Origin: Porphyromonadaceae bacterium UBA7180
GTDB lineage: Bacteria > Bacteroidota > Bacteroidia > Bacteroidales > Muribaculaceae
Length of the DNA stretch: 5,542 nt
NCBI GenBank assembly: GCA_002491165.1
Contig: DKVK01000057.1
Location: 11,247 to 16,788, forward strand
Reading direction: 5' to 3'
The stretch's first letter is position 1. Each line of letters starts with the position of its first letter. Position numbers and translations under genes: made by a program. Below the pieces are notes generated by a model. It ran no database searches, was not told the origin of the DNA, and saw only the letters and a list, made by a program, of their open reading frames with translations. Below are positions 1 through 5,458 of this stretch, piece by piece.

Positions 1-132
1 GAATATCCCGAACTCGGCATGGAAGCAATCTGGAAAATCGAAGTAGAGAACTTCCCTGCCTTCATCCTGGTGGACAACAAAGGAAACGACTTCTTCAAAC
101 AGATCAAGCCCCGCTGCCCCCTCTGCAAATAA
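1..132 (+). CDS. fumA: Class I fumarate hydratase, C-terminal fragment (5' end outside window)
   Basis: Only the last 43 codons are present, read in frame from base 1 to a TAA at 130-132. The residues include GMEAIWKIEVENFPAF, then ILVDNKGNDFF, and the protein ends in KPRCPLCK. From memory this closely resembles the C-terminus of E. coli FumA/FumB, which has the same EAIWKIEVEDFPAFILVDD core and a Cys-rich end. These enzymes are oxygen-sensitive [4Fe-4S] hydratases that interconvert fumarate and malate in the cytoplasm, in the TCA cycle or the reductive branch that makes succinate. The cluster-binding cysteines and the catalytic part lie upstream and cannot be seen, so integrity of the whole gene is not known. 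The gene is the last of its transcript: a strong hairpin terminator follows 33 bases after the stop. Family assignment is fairly secure; the FumA-versus-FumB name is a convention only. Confidence 0.8.
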   Translation, partial: EYPELGMEAIWKIEVENFPAFILVDNKGNDFFKQIKPRCPLCK

Positions 133-165
133 AAACATTAGCCGACAAACCTTATAATAAATAGC

Positions 166-206
166 AAAGGCTCCGCGTTGCCACGGCACGCGGAGCCTTT
201 ATTTTC
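166..206 (+). terminator. Rho-independent terminator after the fumarase gene, possibly bidirectional
   Basis: A perfect 12-bp inverted repeat (AAAGGCTCCGCG at 166-177, complement at 189-200) encloses an 11-nt loop. The loop can itself pair further, TGCC at 179-182 with GGCA at 185-188. It is followed by ATTTTCC, a short T-rich tail. On the opposite strand the same stem is followed by GCTATTTATT, so it may also stop transcripts arriving from the - strand nuclease/thioesterase unit, which has no better terminator of its own. Confidence 0.9.
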
Positions 207-307
207 CAAAGCGGTAATCCTCAGATTGCCTGACTATCACAAAATTACGGTAACTTTGGTTACACCTCAATCCAATTTTCCATTTCATCTAATTAGCCGC
301 CTAATGT

Positions 308-343
308 TAGTTAAAGTAGCTAAAGTGAGCTAAATTAGCTAAG
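308..343. repeat. Short AT-rich direct repeats, AGCTAA-like, about 9-10 bp period
   Basis: Four copies of a TAGCTAA-like unit are spaced 9-10 bases apart: TAGTTAA at 308, TAGCTAA at 317, AGCTAA at 328 and TAGCTAA at 336. Just to the left are two more related palindromes, CTAATTAG at 289-296 and CTAATGTTAG at 301-310. The array lies between two convergent genes, so it is in the 3' region of both. No protein reads through it and no function can be assigned. The rest of the 207-385 spacer contains nothing recognisable besides the hairpin at 363-378. Confidence 0.6.
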
Positions 344-362
344 ACAACGCGGCAGTTGCTTA

Positions 363-378
363 GTCCGGATTACCGGAC
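363..378 (-). terminator. Small hairpin just after the thioesterase stop; weak terminator candidate
   Basis: GTCCGG (363-368) and CCGGAC (373-378) form a perfect 6-bp stem with a 4-nt loop, 7 bases beyond the - strand stop codon at 386-388. No T-tract follows on the - strand (the next bases read TAAGCAACTG), so it is not a classical intrinsic terminator. It may be an mRNA 3'-end stabiliser, with termination at the larger hairpin at 166-200, or it may be incidental. Confidence 0.3.
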
Positions 379-385
379 GCGGCGG

Positions 386-1201
386 TCACTGGCGTGGCGT
401 AAGGGTCATGCGCGCGAAGAGCAACGGCGTCTCGTGGTTGTCCTCTTCACAGAGGGTGAAGGTGGCGGTCCGCGAGTCGGCCGGGCGGCATTGCATGATG
501 TCGACCGTCATGCCGTAGTGTGCCTCGCGCATGAACATCAGCTCCATCCTCTTCAGGCGGTTGGCGTCCATCTCTTCGAGGCTGTACTGGTTCTGCAGCA
601 ACATCACGTAGCGCACGGTGTTGACGTGGCGGTAAAAGTCTATGTCGCAATATTTGAAGCGGTATTTCACCGGCGGCAACGTCGCCGTGAGGCACGGCTT
701 GCGGCTCTCGCGTGTCTGCGCCTCCTCGCCGGTTACAACGGGGCATTGACGTTTCTGCCGTTCTATGGGTGCCACTTCGCCGTCGATAAGCGCCTCGCTC
801 AGAGGTAGATGAGAAAGGCCGAGGTTGGTGTGCGTCGCGGTGTCGATTATCATCCACACGGTGCGTGCGTAACCGAGCGTTTCACCTTCGCGGTTATAGA
901 TGCGGAAGGAGCGCTCCGAGAAGTAGCGGTTATAAGTCTCCACCCATGTTTCGAGCCAATATTTGGTGTTGACTTCCGGCCAGCGTTCCATCTCTACTGT
1001 CAGGCGAGAAAGCACCCATCCGCCGTTCAGCTCCTCCATGTCGGGGTTGCCGATGTGCAGGCGGTTGGCATGCTCGGTGGCAACGTCTATGATATTGGTG
1101 ACCAGTATATGGGCCGCGAGTTCCTGCTGCGCGTTGGCCTCGTTGGCCGACACGAAGAATGGGCGCGACAAGCGTTTCGTCAAATCTTCCATCACTGCCA
1201 T
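386..1201 (-). CDS. Acyl-[acyl-carrier-protein] thioesterase (FatA/FatB-like)
   Basis: The 271-residue product has the double-hotdog layout of the acyl-ACP thioesterase family (PF01643). The first hotdog spans roughly residues 10-135 and holds a family-typical stretch with GGWVLSRLTVEMERWP at 60-75 and WLETW at 82-86. The second spans about 175-268, starting at YCDIDFYRHVNTVRYV. The family hydrolyses acyl-ACP in the cytoplasm, releasing free fatty acids and setting chain length. Against the plant motif DLDxNxHVNNVKY, Asp188 and His192 are kept and Glu226 fits the catalytic Glu, but the catalytic Asn position is Tyr190 and the Cys once proposed as nucleophile is Ala227. No signal peptide is seen. 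The length is near that expected for bacterial members. Two starts are possible: ATG at 1201, overlapping the upstream nuclease by 10 bases, or ATG at 1192, where TGATG joins stop and start with one shared base. Either implies translational coupling to the nuclease. Confidence 0.88.
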   Translation of the reverse strand: MAVMEDLTKRLSRPFFVSANEANAQQELAAHILVTNIIDVATEHANRLHIGNPDMEELNGGWVLSRLTVEMERWPEVNTKYWLETWVETYNRYFSERSFRIYNREGETLGYARTVWMIIDTATHTNLGLSHLPLSEALIDGEVAPIERQKRQCPVVTGEEAQTRESRKPCLTATLPPVKYRFKYCDIDFYRHVNTVRYVMLLQNQYSLEEMDANRLKRMELMFMREAHYGMTVDIMQCRPADSRTATFTLCEEDNHETPLLFARMTLTPRQ

Positions 1202-1977
1202 GCCCCTTTCTTGAACCCGCTCTCCACCGCAGTCTCCAAGGAATCGTCGAGTGCGGGGAAGAGGTCCATGTTAATGATTTTTTCGAGTTCGTCGATCGAC
1301 ATGGCGTACTTGAACATATTGCCGGGCGCCGGAGCGTTGGGATAGACGAAGGCTATTCCCGTCGGCTCCGCATCGTTGGGCGCCACTATGGCCTTGAAGA
1401 ACGCTCCCGGCACACGCACACGTCCGTCAGCAATAGTCTCGGTATCAGTGGCTTCGTAGACAGGGCCGGCCGTTATCAGCAAGCCCCCTTTCTCGTTGGA
1501 CCACTGGCGGCACTTCTTTTCAAGCGTACCCCAGGCGCGGCGGTTGAGCTCGCCGTTCTGCGGGCAGATGTTGGCCATCGAGAAGCAGTCGCGCATGGCG
1601 TCCATGCTCCAGTGCTGGTCGGCCGCCGGGCACATGTGGCCGCGGTCGAAGCCCGAGTGCGTGTAATCCTTCTTCGAAGGGCAACCTGCCACGCCCTCGT
1701 CTTGCCAGAAATCATATTTTTTCCGCGACTCGACACCTTGTGTCTCATCGGGTTCAAGTGCCCATGCCACCCAATTGGGCGTGCCGTTGCGCTTATTGAA
1801 AGAGAGTGTAAAACCCTCATACTCCACAACTTGCGAGGGAACATAGGATTTCATTTCGGGCACGGCCATATCCTCGGTGAGGCGTTGCGCGCTTTTGGAT
1901 CCCTTCGGACGCCCGTCGGCTGTGCTGCACGCACACAGCACCAGCGCCGTCAATATAATCAGGTATAGTTTTTTCAT
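1192..1977 (-). CDS. DNA/RNA non-specific endonuclease (NUC family), predicted lipoprotein
   Basis: The 261-residue product begins with a lipoprotein signal: MKK, a hydrophobic stretch to residue 14, then the lipobox-like LCAC with Cys17 as the probable lipidated residue. The mature protein should be membrane-anchored outside the cytoplasm. The rest matches the NUC family (PF01223, Serratia nuclease/EndoG type). The DRGH motif is at 111-114 with His114 as general base. NICPQNGELNRRAWGTLE at 137-153 carries Asn145 (Mg2+ ligand) and Glu153, spaced exactly as Asn119 and Glu127 of Serratia nuclease. All key residues are present, so it is probably an active sugar-non-specific nuclease, perhaps used for scavenging nucleic acids (inference). 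Five cysteines (99, 116, 131, 138, 156) remain after the lipid site and could form disulfides. The ATG at 1977 is preceded by AGAAGAG. It is first in a two-gene unit with the thioesterase, reading away from pepT. Confidence 0.92.
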   Translation of the reverse strand: MKKLYLIILTALVLCACSTADGRPKGSKSAQRLTEDMAVPEMKSYVPSQVVEYEGFTLSFNKRNGTPNWVAWALEPDETQGVESRKKYDFWQDEGVAGCPSKKDYTHSGFDRGHMCPAADQHWSMDAMRDCFSMANICPQNGELNRRAWGTLEKKCRQWSNEKGGLLITAGPVYEATDTETIADGRVRVPGAFFKAIVAPNDAEPTGIAFVYPNAPAPGNMFKYAMSIDELEKIINMDLFPALDDSLETAVESGFKKGAWQ

Positions 1978-1996
1978 CTCTTCTGGTTTTGTACGG

Positions 1997-2004
1997 CGAA
2001 ATTA
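1997..2004 (-). promoter_or_regulatory. Candidate Bacteroidetes -7 element for the nuclease/thioesterase unit
   Basis: On the - strand this reads TAATTTCG, one base off the Bacteroidetes consensus TAnnTTTG. It lies 19 bases before the nuclease ATG, so the leader would be only about a dozen bases. No clear TTTG is found about 20 bases further upstream, so the -33 half is missing or degenerate. Confidence 0.4.
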
Positions 2005-2047
2005 CAAAAATTCACCGGAATAATTACTGTTTTACGGATTTTTTTAT

Positions 2048-2055
2048 TACTTTTG
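2048..2055 (+). promoter_or_regulatory. Bacteroidetes -7 promoter element for pepT
   Basis: TACTTTTG is an exact match to TAnnTTTG and is followed by CACC, a frequent context for such promoters. It sits 24 bases before the pepT ATG at 2080, implying transcription starts near 2062 and a leader under 20 bases. A run of Ts lies just upstream (2038-2045). The -33 region (about 2023-2029, ATTACTG) is only a poor TTTG match. Confidence 0.65.
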
Positions 2056-2079
2056 CACCAAATTAATCATCTGATACCT

Positions 2080-3300
2080 ATGACACTATTAGAAAGATTC
2101 TTAGATTTTGTAAGCTACGATACCCAGAGCAGCGACGAGACCGGCGTAACGCCCTCAACCCCCGGACAGATGGTCTTTGCACGCCACCTCCGCGACGAAG
2201 TGGAGAAAATGGGCCTTACCGAGATAACGCTCGACGACAACGCCTACCTGATGGCCACTCTGCCGGCCAACACCGACCGCCAGCTCCCCACCATCGGCTT
2301 CATCGCCCACATGGACACGGCCCCGGACATGAGCGGCAAGGACGTGAAGCCCCGCATAGTCAAGAACTATGAAGGGGGCGACATCCTCCTCAACGAGAAG
2401 GAAAACATCGTGCTCAGCCCCGCCGACTTCCCCGAAATGCTCGACTACATCGGCCAGGACCTCATCGTCACCGACGGTACCACCCTTCTCGGCGCCGACG
2501 ACAAAGCAGGAATTGCCGAGATTCTCGACGCCGTGCAGTATCTCCAGGAGCATCCTGAAATAGAACACGGAAAAATCCGCATCGCCTTCAACCCCGACGA
2601 GGAAATCGGCCTCGGCGCCCACAAGTTCGACGTGAAACTCTTCGGCTGCGACTATGCCTTCACCATGGACGGCGGCGAGGTCGGCGAGCTGGAATATGAA
2701 AACTTCAACGCCGCCGGCGCCACCATCAACTTCCGCGGCCGCAACGTGCATCCCGGAAGCGCCAAGAACAAGATGATAAACGCCATCCTCGTGGCCAACG
2801 AGTTCATCAACCTTCTACCCGCTTCCGAAACTCCCGCACACACCGAGGGTTACGAAGGTTTCTTCCACATCGTGGGCATCAGCGGAACTGTGGAGGAAGC
2901 ACAGCTCAACTACATAATCCGCGACCACGACCGTGCACGTTTCGAGGCGCGCAAAGTGGAGATGGAACGCCTCGTGCGCTTCATCAACGACCGCTACCCC
3001 GACTGCGCGACGCTGAAGATGAACGACCAGTATTACAACATGCGCGAGAAAATCGAGCCCATCATCGACATCATCCACACCGCCGAGCAGGCCATGCGCG
3101 ACAGCGGCGTAGAACCCAAAGTGCAGCCCATCCGCGGCGGCACGGACGGCGCCCAGCTCTCGTTCAAAGGGCTCCCCTGCCCCAACATCTTCGCCGGCGG
3201 ACTCAACTTCCACGGCCGATACGAGTTCGTGCCCATCCCCTCGATGCAGAAAGCCTCCGAGGTGATCGTCAACATCTGCCGCCTCGTCGCCAACAAGTGA
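2080..3300 (+). CDS. pepT: Peptidase T (tripeptide aminopeptidase, M20B family)
   Basis: A 406-residue cytoplasmic zinc aminopeptidase that removes the N-terminal residue from tripeptides, finishing peptide breakdown. The length is typical for PepT. Metal and catalytic motifs are in the expected order: AHMDTAPD (His77, Asp79), LLGADDKAG (Asp140), NPDEEIG (the Glu174-Glu175 pair, catalytic base and ligand), TMDGG (Asp196) and NFHGRYEFVP (His378). NVHPGSAKNKMINA (about 223-236) belongs to the dimerisation/lid domain and IRGGTDGAQLS (351-361) is the usual substrate-loop signature. ATG at 2080 is chosen because the product then begins MTLLERFLDFVSYDTQS, like known PepT proteins. A longer in-frame reading from TTG at 2053 would start inside the -7 promoter element and is unlikely. 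No Shine-Dalgarno is evident. miaA follows on the same strand, so the two are probably co-transcribed. Confidence 0.96.
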   Translation: MTLLERFLDFVSYDTQSSDETGVTPSTPGQMVFARHLRDEVEKMGLTEITLDDNAYLMATLPANTDRQLPTIGFIAHMDTAPDMSGKDVKPRIVKNYEGGDILLNEKENIVLSPADFPEMLDYIGQDLIVTDGTTLLGADDKAGIAEILDAVQYLQEHPEIEHGKIRIAFNPDEEIGLGAHKFDVKLFGCDYAFTMDGGEVGELEYENFNAAGATINFRGRNVHPGSAKNKMINAILVANEFINLLPASETPAHTEGYEGFFHIVGISGTVEEAQLNYIIRDHDRARFEARKVEMERLVRFINDRYPDCATLKMNDQYYNMREKIEPIIDIIHTAEQAMRDSGVEPKVQPIRGGTDGAQLSFKGLPCPNIFAGGLNFHGRYEFVPIPSMQKASEVIVNICRLVANK

Positions 3301-3332
3301 TTGGCGGCGCGGACCGATTTTCAAACTGACTA

Positions 3333-4256
3333 TTGCACTGCAAATCAGTGGACAAACCTGAGATAATCATCATTACAGGGCCGACTGCTTCCGGCAAGTC
3401 GGCCCTTGCTGTAGAGCTGGCGCAGCGGCTCGGAACCGAAGTGGTGTCGGCCGATTCGCGCCAGATTTTCCGACATATACCCATAGTCACGGCCATGCCT
3501 ACGGCCGAGGAACGCGCCGCTGTGCGCCATCACCTCATCGACTTCCTCGAACCGGAGGAGTACTATTCGGCCGCCCTCTTTGCCGACGACGCACGCCGCA
3601 TAATCGGCGACGTGGCCGCCCGCACCGGAACAGCCGTGGTCTGCGGGGGCTCCATGATGTATCTCGACGCGCTGGTAAACGGAATCGACGAGCTCCCCAC
3701 CGTTCCTGACGACCTGCGCCGCAACCTTGCCGAAGAGCACCGCCGCCACGGCGACGACTACCTGCGGATGCGGCTCCTCGCCCTTGACCCCGAATATTAC
3801 CACCGCGTGGACCTGCTCAACATGAAACGCGTATTCCATGCCGTGGAAATTTCGCTTGCCGCCAGTGCGCCTTACTCCTCTTTAATAGGAAAACCGCGCC
3901 CGGAATCACCGTTCCGTTTCCGCAAATTCCTCACCGTATGGCCGCGGGAGTTGCTTTTCGGGCGTATAAACCGCCGCGTGGACAAGATGGTGGAAGAAGG
4001 GCTCGAACAGGAAGCGCGCAGCATGTACCCACGAAGGCACCTCAACTCGCTCAACACGGTGGGCCTCAAGGAGATGTTCGCTTACTTCGACGGCACTATG
4101 GACCGTTCCACCGCCATTGCGAAGATAGGGAAAAACACCCGCGTCTACGCCAAAAAGCAAATGACATGGCACAAACGCGACCCTCACTTCATCCCGCTCG
4201 ACATGACCGCCCCCAATCCCATTGAAACTATTCTCGAAAACCTCATGCGACAATAA
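3333..4256 (+). CDS. miaA: tRNA dimethylallyltransferase (tRNA A37 isopentenyltransferase)
   Basis: A product of about 307 residues that transfers a dimethylallyl group from DMAPP to N6 of A37 in tRNAs reading UNN codons, the first step of (ms2)i6A synthesis. Family motifs appear in order: P-loop GPTASGKS at 16-23, ADSRQIFRHIPIVTAMPT (the DSRQ substrate motif), HHLIDFLEPEEYYSA, GGSMMYLDALVNGID, and a C-terminal arginine/lysine-rich tRNA-binding part with NTRVYAKKQMTWHKRD. Length is normal. There is no ATG start: an in-frame TGA at 3327 limits the options to TTG at 3333 or GTG at 3348. GTG gives MDKPEIIIITGPT, a length closer to that usually seen before the P-loop, and may be the real start. 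The gap to pepT is 32 or 47 bases with no terminator between, so a pepT-miaA transcript is likely. The neighbouring tRNA-Leu(UAG) has G at position 37 and is not an expected substrate. Confidence 0.95.
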   Translation: MHCKSVDKPEIIIITGPTASGKSALAVELAQRLGTEVVSADSRQIFRHIPIVTAMPTAEERAAVRHHLIDFLEPEEYYSAALFADDARRIIGDVAARTGTAVVCGGSMMYLDALVNGIDELPTVPDDLRRNLAEEHRRHGDDYLRMRLLALDPEYYHRVDLLNMKRVFHAVEISLAASAPYSSLIGKPRPESPFRFRKFLTVWPRELLFGRINRRVDKMVEEGLEQEARSMYPRRHLNSLNTVGLKEMFAYFDGTMDRSTAIAKIGKNTRVYAKKQMTWHKRDPHFIPLDMTAPNPIETILENLMRQ

Positions 4257-4292
4257 CAGGACGCCCTTCAGGCAATCATAAAGAAATGAAAC

Positions 4293-4328
4293 AAGGTGCC
4301 GGAGTCTTTGCAGACAACGACACCTTTT
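4293..4328 (+). terminator. Hairpin between convergent miaA and tRNA-Leu; probable bidirectional terminator
   Basis: AAGGTG (4293-4298) pairs with CACCTT (4321-4326). An inner stem, GTCT (4304-4307) with AGAC (4312-4315), has a 4-nt loop, leaving 5-nt internal loops on both sides. On the + strand the stem is followed by TTG, giving a short T-run CCTTTTG after miaA. On the - strand it is followed by GTTTCATTTCTTT, a better T-rich tail for the tRNA transcript. The split stem lowers confidence. Confidence 0.5.
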
Positions 4329-4396
4329 GTACATAGAGATCGAACCGGCGAACCACTTCGCAATTCTATCATTACCTTAATATTTAAAACATGAAG

Positions 4397-4478
4397 TGCG
4401 CACGAAAGGACTCGAACCTTCACGTCGTAAGACACCAGATCCTAAGTCTGGCGCGGCTACCAATTACGCCACGTGCGC
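4397..4478 (-). tRNA. tRNA-Leu (anticodon UAG)
   Basis: Read on the - strand, the 82 bases fold as a class II tRNA. The acceptor stem is GCGCACG with CGTGCGC (7 perfect pairs, discriminator A). A D-arm GCG/CGC has GG in its loop. The anticodon stem CCAGA/TCTGG holds loop CTTAGGA, with the TAG anticodon at plus-strand 4442-4444. A long variable arm contains GTC-TTAC-GAC, and the T-arm is GAAGG/CCTTT with loop TTCGAGT. The UAG anticodon reads CUN leucine codons, and the extra arm fits leucine. The 3' CCA is not encoded (CTT follows the discriminator), so CCA is added after transcription. G follows the anticodon at position 37, as expected for this isoacceptor. Confidence 0.96.
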
Positions 4479-4490
4479 TCTTTTCCACCG

Positions 4491-4522
4491 CAAAGTTACA
4501 AACTTTTCGCGTAACCACCAAA
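4491..4522 (-). promoter_or_regulatory. Bacteroidetes -33/-7 promoter of tRNA-Leu
   Basis: On the - strand TTTG (plus 4519-4522) is separated by exactly 20 bases from TAACTTTG (plus 4491-4498), a full match to the TTTG/TAnnTTTG consensus. The -7 box ends 13 bases before the mature tRNA 5' end, giving a leader of only about half a dozen bases. This is the cleanest promoter in the window and supports the Bacteroidetes assignment. Confidence 0.85.
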
Positions 4523-4620
4523 TATTTACCAAAATTTAAAGCCATTTCTGTTGCAAAAATACTGCGGAGCTTCCATTCCGGGCTCGTTAACATTCTCACA
4601 TTCAACCATTATTCATGCTT

Positions 4621-4647
4621 TTTGTTTTAAATGTAAACAAAACTTTG
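4621..4647 (+). promoter_or_regulatory. Weak candidate promoter for the HIRAN-like gene
   Basis: AAACTTTG at 4640-4647 matches TAnnTTTG except for the first base and lies 13 bases before the ATG at 4661. A TTTG at 4621-4624 could be a -33 box but is only 15 bases away, shorter than usual. The AT-rich stretch 4499-4660 is the shared upstream region of the divergent tRNA-Leu and this gene. Confidence 0.35.
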
Positions 4648-4660
4648 AAAAACACTCATT

Positions 4661-5215
4661 ATGGCTGATATTATCTTTACCCTTATAATATGCGTCACCA
4701 TCGTGATGCTGCCACGCCTCTTCAAGGCCGACAGGAATCCGGCTGCCGGGATGCTCGGGCACCGTTCCAAGAACCGTATAAAAACAGCGCGCGACGCCTC
4801 CGGCGTGCAACTTTCCATGGTGCTCACACCGGCGGCTCTCACCGAGACGGGACGCAACGAGCTGCAACTGCTGCGGCCGGGCGAACGGCTATGTCTCGAA
4901 GGCATCGGCGATCCGGGATTGTGCCGTGTGCGCGTCTTCGCCCGCGGACGTGAAATAGGTGAAATCCTCCCCGACTGCGTCAAGAAAGTGTGGCATGCCA
5001 TGCGGCGTCACCGCGTCTGCGGAGCATACGTGGCTGACATTGCCACCGGCACCGCACCATCCACCCCGGAGATGCAAATCGCACTCCTCTGCAAAGGTGC
5101 CTCCTCTGAAGATTCCAACAACGTTCCTTCCTTCACGGAAATGCAACGCGCGGTATCTTCATCAAGCAATATTTCTGTCAAAATATGCAATCGCTTTACG
5201 CTATTCCTTAATTAG
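4661..5215 (+). CDS. Small membrane-anchored protein with a degenerate HIRAN-like domain
   Basis: A 184-residue product. Residues 4-20 (IIFTLIICVTIVMLPRL) form one hydrophobic segment, followed by a basic stretch (Lys22, Arg25, Arg35, Lys37, Arg39, Lys41), which suggests an N-terminal anchor with the rest in the cytoplasm. Residues about 48-144 resemble a HIRAN domain (PF08797). They contain GVQLSMVLTPA, then LQLLRPGERLCLEGIGDPG, RVRVFARGREIGEILPD and a final VADIATG. The pattern of a GE/GD turn, an EP/DP-like turn, V-x-V, then IGxLP is the HIRAN outline, but the usual NPYDxNAV core is not intact. HIRAN domains in known proteins bind DNA 3' ends or act in repair enzymes; whether this one binds anything is unknown. 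The last 40 residues are Ser/Asn-rich, lower in GC, and look like an unconserved tail. It stands alone, divergent from tRNA-Leu. That it is a real gene is likely; the domain call is tentative. Confidence 0.7.
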   Translation: MADIIFTLIICVTIVMLPRLFKADRNPAAGMLGHRSKNRIKTARDASGVQLSMVLTPAALTETGRNELQLLRPGERLCLEGIGDPGLCRVRVFARGREIGEILPDCVKKVWHAMRRHRVCGAYVADIATGTAPSTPEMQIALLCKGASSEDSNNVPSFTEMQRAVSSSSNISVKICNRFTLFLN

Positions 5216-5421
5216 ATATAAAGAAATATGGCAAAAGTTTTATCGAATGTGTAACAGCGAATGCAAATTGTTAATGTTGTATAAAAGTAAAATGAAAATC
5301 CAACAAACGACACAACTATTACGTTAGACAATCAAAGGCAATATGGAAAAAGCACTCACCGTTTCGTGAGAAAAGATGTGTGCGGTTTAGTTTAGTTAGA
5401 TATAGTTTATAGTGGAATCGG
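5216..5421. other. AT-rich spacer without a recognisable gene; possible long 3' UTR or small RNA
   Basis: About 205 bases lie between the HIRAN-like stop and a strong terminator. I find no convincing reading frame and no TAnnTTTG promoter on either strand. A small hairpin, CTCAC/GTGAG with a 6-nt loop, is at 5355-5370. It is followed by a run of TTTAG/TATAG-like units (5386-5412). The terminator at the end on the + strand means some transcript comes through, either the HIRAN-like mRNA or an unrecognised small RNA. Confidence 0.4.
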
Positions 5422-5458
5422 AGAGAGGAGCGCAGACCCGCGCCCCTCTCTTTGATTT
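5422..5458 (+). terminator. Strong rho-independent terminator
   Basis: AGAGAGG (5422-5428) pairs with CCTCTCT (5445-5451). One A-C mismatch separates this from an inner GCGC/GCGC stem (5430-5433 with 5440-5443) closed by a 6-nt loop. TTTGATTT follows, giving a T-rich tail on the + strand; the - strand side lacks one. It presumably ends the transcript of the HIRAN-like gene or of an RNA in the spacer before it. Confidence 0.75.

Noticed and set aside
212..375. A 9-bp inverted repeat, CGGTAATCC at 212-220 and GGATTACCG at 367-375, flanking the spacer like element ends.
   Set aside because: The distance is large, there are no target duplications or transposase, and a 9-bp match in a spacer of this size is not rare by chance. 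One arm is also part of the small hairpin at 363-378.
809..1968. Long + strand frames opposite the thioesterase and nuclease genes (up to 269 codons).
   Set aside because: They are shadows of two - strand genes that have clear family motifs; the shadow proteins match nothing recognisable.
2053..2079. Extension of peptidase T to a TTG start at 2053.
   Set aside because: It would begin within the TACTTTTG promoter element and add nine residues not expected for PepT; ATG at 2080 fits the family start.
2155..3324. Long antisense reading frames opposite pepT, up to 198 codons.
   Set aside because: They arise from the codon bias of a GC-rich gene; the + strand peptidase has complete catalytic motifs and explains the sequence.
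4341..4354. CGAACC repeated twice (4341, 4349); on the other strand GGTTCGATC resembles a tRNA T-loop, suggesting a tRNA remnant.
   Set aside because: The flanking bases cannot form a T-stem and no acceptor or anticodon arm is found nearby.
4554..4561. TATTTTTG on the - strand, an exact TAnnTTTG match upstream of tRNA-Leu, as a second promoter.
   Set aside because: There is no TTTG about 20 bases upstream of it, and the tRNA already has a complete promoter closer by; AT-rich sequence gives such matches often.
4391..4630. A 79-codon + strand reading frame across the tRNA region.
   Set aside because: It is antisense to a well-folded tRNA gene and runs into a promoter-rich spacer; no family resemblance.
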